A stretch of 8,344 bases of DNA, taken from positions 1-8,344 of the forward strand of contig JAEWBD010000176.1 in the NCBI GenBank assembly GCA_023391315.1, in the 5' to 3' direction. Positions 1-5,497 of this stretch are shown piece by piece. This DNA comes from Bacteroidota bacterium (GTDB lineage: Bacteria > Bacteroidota > Bacteroidia > Chitinophagales > Chitinophagaceae). The position numbers and the translations under genes were made by a program. The notes under the pieces were generated by a model. It was not told where the DNA came from, ran no database searches, and was given only the letters and a program-made list of their open reading frames with translations. Every line of letters begins with the position of its first letter. Position 1 is the stretch's first letter.

Positions 1-31
1 TCACCAGGTGAATTTTTGCTGTTGAATAAAA

Positions 32-38
32 AAGGAGG
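32..38 (+). promoter_or_regulatory. Strong Shine-Dalgarno sequence of the decayed dehydrogenase gene
   Basis: AAGGAGG lies six bases before the ATG at 45. It is a near-perfect match to the anti-Shine-Dalgarno sequence. The other starts in this window have only A-rich leaders, so this site stands out and fixes the original start of the now broken gene. Confidence 0.6.
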
Positions 39-44
39 CGTACT

Positions 45-330
45 ATGAAAGCGGTCATTGTAACTGACGAGACTGCAGGAATAGCCGGAATGAAACTCGC
101 AAAGCGGCCTGAACCGCCGCAGAGCCGATTGATGCCGTTCCTGCCAACGGATCAACAATCGACTTTGTTGTAGAAGCAATTCCTTTCCAATTGAGTGAAA
201 TTGTACAGCGGTTGCGTAAGGGAAGCTGAAAGCGAATATCGGCAGCATATCTTCTCTTGACGATGCCATTGCCACCTTTAGCTCGCCCAACCGGGCCAGC
301 GGAAAGAAGATCATTCGCGTTTTCTCTTAA
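45..330 (+). pseudogene. Remnant of a zinc-type NADP-dependent alcohol dehydrogenase / quinone oxidoreductase
   Basis: Two ends of one medium-chain dehydrogenase gene are left. The 5' piece (from ATG 45, frame of base 45) reads MKAVIVTDETAGIAGMKLAK, the usual N-terminus of this family, and runs into a TAG at 171. The 3' piece starts near 119 in another frame with ANGSTIDFVVEA and QLSEIVQRLR, and shifts again near 218-223 into KLKANIGSISSLDDAIATF and GKKIIRVFS, ending at TAA 328. These match the last 60 or so residues of the family, where QLxEIxQRxRxGxLxxNIG and GKxIIRV are typical. Intact members have roughly 310-330 residues, so about two thirds is missing, including most of the catalytic domain and the Rossmann cofactor site. 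One internal deletion plus a one-base loss explains the frames. The good ribosome binding site suggests recent decay. It lies directly before an AraC regulator, a common pairing, so that regulator may have lost a target. Bases 1-44 show only short open frames, one ending at 48 and overlapping this ATG, too short to assign. Confidence 0.85.
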
Positions 331-387
331 AAGCAGCTACAGGAAGAAGTATTCAGGGCAATATCAATACTTTTGCTAAGAAGAATT

Positions 388-439
388 AAGAATAATGGAG
401 TATATATCTTCACGTTTCATAGGCATACTCCATTTTCTT
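388..439 (+). terminator. Long-stem hairpin after the dehydrogenase remnant, terminator-like
   Basis: AAGAA-t-AATGGAGTAT (388-403) pairs with ATACTCCATT-TTCTT (425-439), a 15-bp stem with one bulged T and a 21-base loop. The right arm runs into T-rich sequence (to about 445). It stands between the broken dehydrogenase gene and the araC gene, so a terminator is the simplest reading. The loop is long for an intrinsic terminator; an operator or a structured leader is possible. Confidence 0.5.
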
Positions 440-491
440 TCTTTATTGGTAACGTCAATAATCCTCCAGGTTTTTGGAGCAGGGCGGAAAG

Positions 492-520
492 TTGTAAATA
501 ATAACAATGATATAAAATTG
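492..520 (+). promoter_or_regulatory. Possible Bacteroidota-type promoter for the AraC regulator
   Basis: TTG at 492-494 and TAAAATTG at 513-520, separated by 18 bases, approximate the Bacteroidota -33 (TTTG) and -7 (TAnnTTTG) elements with one mismatch in the -7 box. If real, transcription would start within a few bases of the ATG at 528, giving a nearly leaderless message. The match is weak. Confidence 0.25.
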
Positions 521-527
521 TTAGAGT

Positions 528-1439
528 ATGAGTGAACAACTACAAATAGAATTAGTGAACCCTCAAACTAATATATTGGCGTTTAGACTGGTACAGTTTA
601 ACGATGATAACTATTTTAAAAGCCTAAAAAGCTTCAATTGCTATAAAGTAATTTTAATCAGGAGAGGAAAAGGCCAATTGGCCTTTGACAGAGTCAGGTA
701 TAACTTCTCTGAAAATTGCCTGATAAGGTTTCCTATTTACCAACCTTTTCAAATTGAAACTGACGGCCAGGTGGATGGCCTATTGTTACAGTTTCACCCA
801 GACTTTTTTTGGAATCATAAGTACGAACTGGAGTTGACCAGTAAGCAGGTGTTATTTAAGAATATCGGGGAAGTGCCCTCCATTAAGGTCAGTAAAAAGG
901 AAATGGATCAATTACTGCACCCATTGGAGCAGCTTATTTCAGAACTCCACAATGACGGTTTAGGCCGTTACGACATAGCGATTTCATGGGTAAAAATATT
1001 TATGATTTATGCTTCACGGATCAAGATGGAAAGAGGCTTTGTACCCTCAGAAACACTTTCGGCAGCTCATTATATGACGCGGAAATTGATCAATGCAGTA
1101 GAGCAGCATTTTCAGTACAAGCGCCGGCCGGCCGATTATGCAAAGTTATTGAACGTTACCGTTAAAACGTTAAACCGTAAGGCTAAGCAACACCTGGGGA
1201 AGACTATTGGTGATATAATTTCAGAGCGTATTATAACACAGGCTAAGCATGAACTCTATTTAAGCGATAAATCGATAAAGCAAATTGCTCTCGGCCTTGG
1301 ATTTCATGACGTTGCTTATTTCAGCCGCTTCTTTAAAGTACGAACGGGCACGTCTCCGGAGGCTTATCGTAAATCTTTCAGTAAAGCCATAGACAAAGCT
1401 GTAGTGGCACAAACATCTTCAACAGTTGAAATGTCTTAG
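528..1439 (+). CDS. AraC-family transcriptional regulator
   Basis: A 303-residue DNA-binding regulator. The C-terminal AraC/XylS domain spans about 185-283 and has two helix-turn-helix units: the first around 202-223 (YAKLLNVTVKTLNRKAK), the second around 249-272 (IKQIALGLGFHDVAYFSRFF), followed by the family signature GTSPEAYR at 274-281. The N-terminal half (about 1-165) has the beta-strand pattern of an AraC sensor domain (VILIRRGKGQLAFD), so it probably binds a small ligand, which cannot be named from sequence. The length is normal for the family and the frame is intact. The ATG at 528 has no clear Shine-Dalgarno sequence, as is usual in Bacteroidota. It follows the ruined dehydrogenase gene on the same strand and is followed by its own terminator-like hairpin, so it is probably a single-gene unit. 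Regulators of this kind often control an adjacent oxidoreductase; that partner is now dead. Confidence 0.9.
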   Translation: MSEQLQIELVNPQTNILAFRLVQFNDDNYFKSLKSFNCYKVILIRRGKGQLAFDRVRYNFSENCLIRFPIYQPFQIETDGQVDGLLLQFHPDFFWNHKYELELTSKQVLFKNIGEVPSIKVSKKEMDQLLHPLEQLISELHNDGLGRYDIAISWVKIFMIYASRIKMERGFVPSETLSAAHYMTRKLINAVEQHFQYKRRPADYAKLLNVTVKTLNRKAKQHLGKTIGDIISERIITQAKHELYLSDKSIKQIALGLGFHDVAYFSRFFKVRTGTSPEAYRKSFSKAIDKAVVAQTSSTVEMS

Positions 1440-1471
1440 TTCATAAACAGAAATAATAAGTGTTGGCTATT

Positions 1472-1524
1472 AAGCGGGATGGTTTCTACAACACATTGTC
1501 CTTTTCGTCCATTTGCCCGCTTTT
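1472..1524 (+). terminator. Terminator-like hairpin after the AraC gene
   Basis: AAGCGGGATGG (1472-1482) pairs with CCAT (1509-1512) and CCCGCTT (1516-1522), leaving a three-base bulge (TTG), and the right arm ends in TTTT. It begins 33 bases after the araC stop and fits an intrinsic terminator. The loop of 26 bases is rather long. Confidence 0.5.
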
Positions 1525-1578
1525 CGTTGTGTTTTAATTTTATGGTTTTAATAGAAATAAGAAATATTCAAAAATGAG

Positions 1579-1600
1579 CTGTGACTTTTTGTGGTTACAG
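1579..1600. promoter_or_regulatory. Imperfect inverted repeat upstream of the Crp/Fnr gene
   Basis: CTGTGAC (1579-1585) and GTTACAG (1594-1600) form arms with one mismatch, separated by eight bases and centred about 62 bases before the ATG of the Crp/Fnr gene. The TGTGA half resembles a Crp-type half-site, but the spacing differs from both the canonical Crp site and the three palindromes found further right. It could be an autoregulatory operator or chance. Confidence 0.25.
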
Positions 1601-1651
1601 TTATAGGAGAGTATAAAAATTTTTATCTAAAACAATCAGTTCTATAGATTA

Positions 1652-2266
1652 ATGCCTGAGGGTACATTTGATTTTTTTGAAAATTATATCAGAGCTTACG
1701 ATTTGTTCTCTGACGAGGATATTGCAGCAATTAGGTCGCTGGCAATATCAAAGCAACTTAAAAAAAGGCAATATCTGCTGCGCCAGGGAAGCATATGCCG
1801 GTATTACACTTTTGTATGCTGCGGTTGTCTCAGGTTATATCGAATAGACGATGATGGCAACGAACATATCTTAGACCTGTCACCAGCCGGTCACTGGATC
1901 AGCGATCGTGCAAGCCTGCTGACCGGGATACCTTCCAATGAATTTATTGATGCCCTGGAAAACACCACTGTTATCCAGTTTTCAACATGTAGTTTTAAAT
2001 GGCTGCTGGAAGAAATACCCAATTTTAATAAATTAAACACTAAACTTATTACGGACGACTGCGATATAAACCGTGACAGAATTTATACGATGCTCAGCCG
2101 CCAGGCAGAAGACAGATATCGCGACTTTGTGCAAAGATTTCCGAAACTGCATGAACGTATTCCGCTATACATGATAGCATCCTATATCGGCGTTTCAAGG
2201 GAGACATTAACAAGGATACGCAGTAATATATCATTGCCCAATGAGCCGCAATTAGCAGATCGATAA
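1652..2266 (+). CDS. Crp/Fnr-family transcriptional regulator
   Basis: A 204-residue protein with the two-part Crp/Fnr layout. The N-terminal cyclic-nucleotide-binding-like beta-roll covers about 20-125 (KKRQYLLRQGSICRYYTF, then GCLRLYRIDDDGNEHILDL, typical of Bacteroidota members). A dimerisation helix follows at about 127-160. The C-terminal helix-turn-helix is at about 168-191, with IASYIGVSRETLTRIRS and the recognition helix SRETLTRIR. The cAMP-contacting residues of E. coli Crp are not evident, so the ligand is unknown. Cysteines cluster at 49, 56, 57 and 59; the last is common in the family, the others less so. It has no Fnr-like N-terminal iron-sulfur cysteines. The gene stands alone, convergent with doxX, and starts at ATG 1652 without a Shine-Dalgarno sequence. 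It is the natural candidate to bind the palindromes at 2904, 2977 and 3804, which is an inference. Confidence 0.88.
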   Translation: MPEGTFDFFENYIRAYDLFSDEDIAAIRSLAISKQLKKRQYLLRQGSICRYYTFVCCGCLRLYRIDDDGNEHILDLSPAGHWISDRASLLTGIPSNEFIDALENTTVIQFSTCSFKWLLEEIPNFNKLNTKLITDDCDINRDRIYTMLSRQAEDRYRDFVQRFPKLHERIPLYMIASYIGVSRETLTRIRSNISLPNEPQLADR

Positions 2267-2277
2267 CGAAATTAATG

Positions 2278-2298
2278 AAGAACCCGGCTTGGTTTCTT
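2278..2298 (+). terminator. Short hairpin between the convergent Crp/Fnr and DoxX genes
   Basis: AAGAA-c-CC pairs with GG-t-TTCTT around a five-base loop (2286-2290), with one mismatch in the stem. It starts 12 bases after the Crp/Fnr stop. No T-tract follows at once; T-rich sequence only appears at 2334-2345. It is a weak terminator candidate. Confidence 0.3.
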
Positions 2299-2369
2299 AA
2301 AAGCAGATACTGGCGGCAATCACGTCCTTCCTCATTTATTTTTTTACATATGCCAGATGCAGGCAGGCT

Positions 2370-2807
2370 TTATAAATTTTTGGGTTGATTTTTTTGATCT
2401 TCCCCGTTTTGTACACAGGCTAATAACAGGCTGGAGAAACTGGCTACGAAAACAGAATAATTAAATGGGGCTCTGTATCCTACAAAGAACAGCATACTGA
2501 ATGCAAATATTAATGTAAGTATAAAGCTGCCGTAAGCCACAAACTTAATTTTATAACCAACGATAAGCAGTATGCCAATTAATGTTTCGGCAATGGTGGC
2601 TATGAGGCCAAAGAACGAAGCTGTTTTTGGAGAGAAGTAAGGCATCAGGCTATTTGCGTAAATGGCAAAATTGCTCCAGTTTCCCCATGATACATTCGCA
2701 CTGCCCGGCGCTCCTAAAATACCAATGCGATCCAATACCGGTAGCAGGAAGCCAACCCCTAATGCAAAACGCAAGAGTATTTGTGCCGTTGAAGAATTCT
2801 TTTTCAT
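2370..2807 (-). CDS. DoxX-family small integral membrane protein
   Basis: A 145-residue four-helix membrane protein of the DoxX/DoxD-like family. Predicted membrane segments are at about 8-29 (ILLRFALGVGFLLPVLDRIG), 63-84 (around FFGLIATIAETLIGILLIVG), 86-110 and 116-133. A conserved-looking loop (GAPGSANVSWGNW, about 32-44) follows the first helix, as is typical of Bacteroidota homologues. Family members are linked to thiol/redox balance or to quinone-coupled oxidation, but for a stand-alone protein the exact role is unknown. The start at 2807 (MKKNSSTAQ) is chosen because family members begin here; an ATG two codons upstream (2813, MFMKK) is also possible. A longer in-frame start at 2918 would add a cysteine-rich, non-family extension that runs over a palindromic operator-like site, so I reject it. 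The gene is divergent from the 3062 gene and convergent with the Crp/Fnr gene. Confidence 0.85.
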   Translation of the reverse strand: MKKNSSTAQILLRFALGVGFLLPVLDRIGILGAPGSANVSWGNWSNFAIYANSLMPYFSPKTASFFGLIATIAETLIGILLIVGYKIKFVAYGSFILTLIFAFSMLFFVGYRAPFNYSVFVASFSSLLLACVQNGEDQKNQPKNL

Positions 2808-2903
2808 AAACATTATTTTTTTAAAAAAAAGTCCGGATTTTTTCTGTTCAGTATTACTGCAACTATTTAAACAACAAAGAACGATAGTAACTCTGTTTAT
2901 GTT

Positions 2904-2917
2904 TGTGATATATGTCA
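2904..2917. promoter_or_regulatory. Crp/Fnr-like palindrome, copy 1 (TGTGATATATGTCA)
   Basis: TGTGATATATGTCA has arms TGAtA/TGTCA around a two-base centre. It differs from the copy at 3804 only at two of the three bases after TGTGA. It lies about 87-110 bases upstream of the doxX start, in the divergent region between doxX and the 3062 gene. Its centre is 74 bases (about seven helical turns) from copy 2. Confidence 0.5.
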
Positions 2918-2976
2918 AGAAAAATAAAATGTTTACTCCTTGCCTGTCGGAAAATATTTTGGTTTTAATAAATAAA

Positions 2977-2990
2977 ATGTGACAAATGTC
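2977..2990. promoter_or_regulatory. Crp/Fnr-like palindrome, copy 2 (ATGTGACAAATGTC)
   Basis: This 14-base string recurs exactly at 3804-3817. The core TGACAAATGTC(C) is an inverted repeat of TGACA/TGTCa with a two-base centre. It lies about 70 bases before the ATG at 3062, a distance fitting an activator or repressor site for that gene, and it could also serve doxX on the other strand. Confidence 0.55.
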
Positions 2991-3031
2991 CTTGCGTTGA
3001 GATGTTCATTCCGTTTTTTTTGTAAGTTCTG

Positions 3032-3041
3032 TAAACGTTTA
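3032..3041. repeat. Perfect 10-bp palindrome TAAACGTTTA
   Basis: TAAACGTTTA is fully self-complementary and lies 20 bases before the ATG at 3062, where it could overlap the promoter or the transcript leader. A ten-base palindrome in AT-rich DNA can arise by chance. Confidence 0.25.
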
Positions 3042-3061
3042 AAAAATAAAACTAAATATAG

Positions 3062-3637
3062 ATGATGGCATTAAATGAAAACGATCTTGTCAAGGTAGTT
3101 GATGAATTGCGGCTTAAGGGTTATACCGATAATTTTATCATCCAAGATAATCTGGTTTTTTCTACAAACATGAACCAGGGTTTTGTGGAAGATGAAGTAA
3201 TTATCGAAGGAGCATATCAATTTGATATCAGCGAAGATGCGTTCGATACACAAAACCTGTTTGCGGTTTTTATACCTAAGTACCAGCTCAGGGGATTGAT
3301 CATTGATCTTTTGGGAATGTATTTTTATATGGAAGATCAACCGATCACAAAGATACTTCGGGATGCGCCACTGGTGAGCTATGTTTTTAACAGCCAGCAT
3401 CCGGATATGAAATATGGACTGAAAAAAATTACTCCGTCTGAATTTAATGCGGATAGTGACCGGTATGTATTGCGGATAGGATTCCCTGATTTTCCGGAAT
3501 GCCCTGCAGGAACGGCATTCACTATGTTGGGGTTTGATAAACAAACACAGCAATATGTATGGCTTGCTACCAGCATCTTAAAAAAGGGCCGGGTTAAAAA
3601 AATTGAATTTAATGAATACAATAAAGAAATTATCTAA
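3062..3637 (+). CDS. Unrecognised two-part protein, N-terminal half like a small Bacteroidota family often mislabelled PRPP synthetase
   Basis: A 191-residue soluble protein with no signal peptide or membrane segment. The first part (about 5-100) has the pattern of a small protein common in Bacteroidota: a helix with LVKVVDELRLKGYTDNF, then an acidic segment around FDISEDAFD, then LFAVFIPKYQLRGLIIDLLG. Such proteins are sometimes named phosphoribosylpyrophosphate synthetase, but they are too short and lack the PRPP-binding loop, so I assign no enzyme activity. The second part (about 110-185) contains KKITPSEFNADSDRYVLRIG, FPDFPECPAGTAFTMLGFDK and QQYVWLATSILKK, which I cannot place; it has two prolines around a single Glu-Cys pair. 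Together they may be a fusion of two small domains. It starts with tandem ATGs (3062, 3065) after an A-rich leader. A Crp/Fnr-like palindrome lies 70 bases upstream and doxX is divergent. No function can be given. Confidence 0.75.
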   Translation: MMALNENDLVKVVDELRLKGYTDNFIIQDNLVFSTNMNQGFVEDEVIIEGAYQFDISEDAFDTQNLFAVFIPKYQLRGLIIDLLGMYFYMEDQPITKILRDAPLVSYVFNSQHPDMKYGLKKITPSEFNADSDRYVLRIGFPDFPECPAGTAFTMLGFDKQTQQYVWLATSILKKGRVKKIEFNEYNKEII

Positions 3638-3739
3638 CGCTCTTACATTGTTTCCGGACAGAAATTATTTTGATCTTTTTGTAAGATGGTTTATAGCCAA
3701 AGCCTTTTTCAACGATAGGCCATCTGTACGGATGTGTGA

Positions 3740-3949
3740 TTAAGAAGTTTCAAGTAGCAGCTCATCAACTTGCTCACCTTCTGCAATCAATTTAACAATG
3801 GATATGTGACAAATGTCAATATTTAAAAGAGTACCGCCTGTTACCTTGCCGTCATAATGGTTCGGGAAATCTGGCAAGAATTTATTTATCTTCTTAACCC
3901 TATAAATGTATGATATCGATAGATACAGGCGAATGCAGGCCTTCTGCAA
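3740..3949 (-). other. Protein-like open frame without a good start, antisense to the egtD-like leader
   Basis: On the minus strand an open frame ends at 3740 with a protein-like tail: NKFLPDFPNHYDGKVTGGTL, then LLNIDICHISIVKLIAEGEQ and VDELLLETS. It has no ATG; the only possible start is a TTG at 3949 or others inside the antisense of the egtD-like gene, and a stop lies about 30 bases further upstream. It overlaps the first 40 bases of that gene and contains palindrome copy 3. It may be the decayed end of a lost gene or a chance frame. I recognise no family. Confidence 0.25.
3804..3817. promoter_or_regulatory. Crp/Fnr-like palindrome, copy 3 (ATGTGACAAATGTC)
   Basis: The same 14 bases as copy 2; with the following A the core TGACAAATGTCA (3807-3818) is a perfect inverted repeat of TGACA/TGTCA around AA. 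It lies 91 bases before the egtD-like start, a normal position for an upstream regulator site. Confidence 0.55.
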
Positions 3950-4890
3950 AAAACAAGGATTTTTATTTGGATGTCATCCAAAGTCTAAAAGAAACTCCAA
4001 AGAAATTACCCTCAAAATACTTCTACGACAAAGAGGGCGACAGTCTTTTTGAAGCAATTATGGATTCTCCTGATTATTATCTCAGCCGGTGTGAAATGGA
4101 GATCTTTACCAGGCAGGCAAAACAAATTGTGGATAGTATAACGGCACAAAATTTAAACTTTGAATTAATAGAATTAGGACCCGGTAACTGTGCTAAATCT
4201 ATTCATTTATTGCACGCACTTGCAGCTGCAGATGTATCTTTTAATTATATACCTATCGACATATCAGAAAATGTAATCAGCAGGCTGCAGTTATTTCTGC
4301 CTGATAAAATTCCTAACTTACAGTTTAACGGTCTGGCAGGCGATTACTTTAACGCATTATCAATACATAATTTATTGCCTGCAACACGAAAGGTTGTGAT
4401 GTGCTTAGGAGGTAATATTGGCAACATGACCATAGAAGAGAGTAATGCTTTCTGTAAAAAATTGCGCAGCTATTTACAGCCCGGCGATCAATGTATTATC
4501 GGATTCGATCTCGTTAAGCATCCTGCTGTTATCAAACGCGCATATGACGACAGAGACGGGTTGACCCGGAAATTTAATTTAAACCTGTTAGCAAGAATTA
4601 ACCGGGAGTTAGATGCTGATTTCAGGATCGGCCAGTTTGATCATTATTGCAGTTATGATCCTTTAACCGGGTCAGCCAAAAGTTATCTCGTAAGCTTAAG
4701 TGATATAGCAGTAAATATTTCCGGTACCATAATTCCTTTTGAAAAAGATGAATGTATATGGACCGAGATATCACAGAAATATTCCAAAGACCAGATTCGT
4801 GAAATGGCAGTGAATAATGGTTTTGTTCAAGCAGCAGCATTCCTGGATTCAAGGTCATGGTTTATGGATGCTGTTTGGACAGCTGTTTAA
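3910..4890 (+). CDS. egtD: EgtD-like L-histidine N-alpha-methyltransferase (SAM-dependent)
   Basis: EgtD transfers three methyl groups from S-adenosylmethionine to the amino group of histidine, giving hercynine, the first step to ergothioneine. This 326-residue protein has the family length (about 320) and hallmarks. PKKLPSKYFYD (30-40) and SPDYYLSRCE (53-62) contain tyrosines at 39 and 56, matching histidine-pocket tyrosines of mycobacterial EgtD. ELGPGNCAKS (88-97) is the SAM motif; IPIDISE (114-120) is the second. Further marks are LGGNIGN (166-172), DLVKHPAVIKRAYDD (200-214) and FNLNLLARINREL (222-234). TEISQKY (285-291) keeps the Glu and Ser that contact the substrate amino group. The SAM motif reads GPGNC where GSGSS is usual. 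No egtB or other ergothioneine gene is in the window, so the product may stop at hercynine or the partner may lie elsewhere. Start ATG 3910; the overlapping ATG at 3906 is out of frame. A Crp/Fnr-like palindrome lies upstream. Family assignment is firm; the exact substrate is inferred. Confidence 0.85.
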   Translation: MISIDTGECRPSAKNKDFYLDVIQSLKETPKKLPSKYFYDKEGDSLFEAIMDSPDYYLSRCEMEIFTRQAKQIVDSITAQNLNFELIELGPGNCAKSIHLLHALAAADVSFNYIPIDISENVISRLQLFLPDKIPNLQFNGLAGDYFNALSIHNLLPATRKVVMCLGGNIGNMTIEESNAFCKKLRSYLQPGDQCIIGFDLVKHPAVIKRAYDDRDGLTRKFNLNLLARINRELDADFRIGQFDHYCSYDPLTGSAKSYLVSLSDIAVNISGTIIPFEKDECIWTEISQKYSKDQIREMAVNNGFVQAAAFLDSRSWFMDAVWTAV

Positions 4891-5074
4891 AATAAATAAA
4901 AACGGGAGTGTTGATGTTATAATTAGTTCCGGCCAGGCACACAATTCCTTTGTAAGCGCGGTTATCAGTCTATCAAATTGATTCATATTGAACAGGAACA
5001 ACGCTTGAGCCTAACCATATTGTACAGGCCTTAGCTAATAAAATAAACACATTCATTAAACAAAAAATACAACA

Positions 5075-5428
5075 ATGGAAAAGAATCTCCAGACACTCGC
5101 AAATGCGATGAATGAAATGGTATCCCAGGGCCAGCTTGTAGAAGCAGCCGAAAAGTATTACTCATCCAATATCAAAACCATTGAATTTGACGGCAGGATA
5201 ACCGAGGGAAAACAATCAGCCATGAAGAAGCTAACTGACTTTGTCAGCTCCATTCAGAAAGTGAAAGAAATTACGCTTGTCTGGTCTGCATCTGATGATA
5301 ATGCTTCTTTTTCTGAATTCATTTTGGATTTAGATATGAAGGATGGAAGCAATATTTACCTGCATGAGATAGTTCGCTCATTATGGGAAAACGGGCAGGT
5401 TATAGAAGAACGGTACTTTAAAGGATAA
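5075..5428 (+). CDS. NTF2/SnoaL-like small protein
   Basis: A 117-residue protein of the NTF2-like (SnoaL-type) alpha-plus-beta barrel fold, a scaffold used by polyketide cyclases, isomerases and many uncharacterised proteins. The start has the usual helix pair (LANAMNEMVSQGQLVEAAEK), then the strand motif YYSSNIKTIEFDG (28-40). After GKQSAMKKLTDF come the paired strands ITLVWSASDDNASFSEFILD (66-85) and YLHEIVRSLWENGQVIEERY (95-114), the typical sheet. No signal peptide is present and no catalytic residues can be named. It starts at ATG 5075 after an A-rich leader, 184 bases beyond the egtD-like gene. That gap shows no gene or clear promoter, and the spacing to the next gene is 69 bases, so co-transcription is possible but not shown. 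Confidence 0.75.
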   Translation: MEKNLQTLANAMNEMVSQGQLVEAAEKYYSSNIKTIEFDGRITEGKQSAMKKLTDFVSSIQKVKEITLVWSASDDNASFSEFILDLDMKDGSNIYLHEIVRSLWENGQVIEERYFKG

Positions 5429-5497
5429 TGCAAAGGCATTAATGTTAAACCGGGCAATCAATTTAAATACTGTTGATAGCAAAAAAATATACGACAA

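Noticed and set aside
2..10. CACCAGGTG shared by the window start and 8330-8338, possible direct repeats of a mobile element
   Set aside because: Only nine bases, the second copy lies inside the AraC coding frame, and no transposase or terminal repeat accompanies it.
2808..2918. Longer doxX start giving 182 residues
   Set aside because: The extra N-terminus is polar and cysteine-containing, unlike the family, and would cover an operator-like palindrome; family members begin at MKK(N/Y)STAQ-type sequence, matching 2807.
2662..2982. Plus-strand open frame antisense to doxX
   Set aside because: It is a shadow of the doxX gene and promoter region with no protein-like features.
3071..3553. Long minus-strand frame of 160 residues opposite the 3062 gene
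   Set aside because: It mirrors the coding frame of the 3062 gene; its composition is rich in Ile, Arg, Lys and His with no domain pattern, while the plus frame has clear secondary-structure periodicity.
4972..4982. ATCAAATTGAT, Fnr-like half-sites
   Set aside because: The half-sites are in the opposite order and spacing to an Fnr site (TTGAT-N4-ATCAA); probably chance in AT-rich DNA.
5235..5247. CTGAC-TTT-GTCAG palindrome
   Set aside because: It lies inside the SnoaL-like coding sequence, has a different centre from the TGACA/TGTCA sites, and is explained by codons for Leu-Thr-Asp-Phe-Val.
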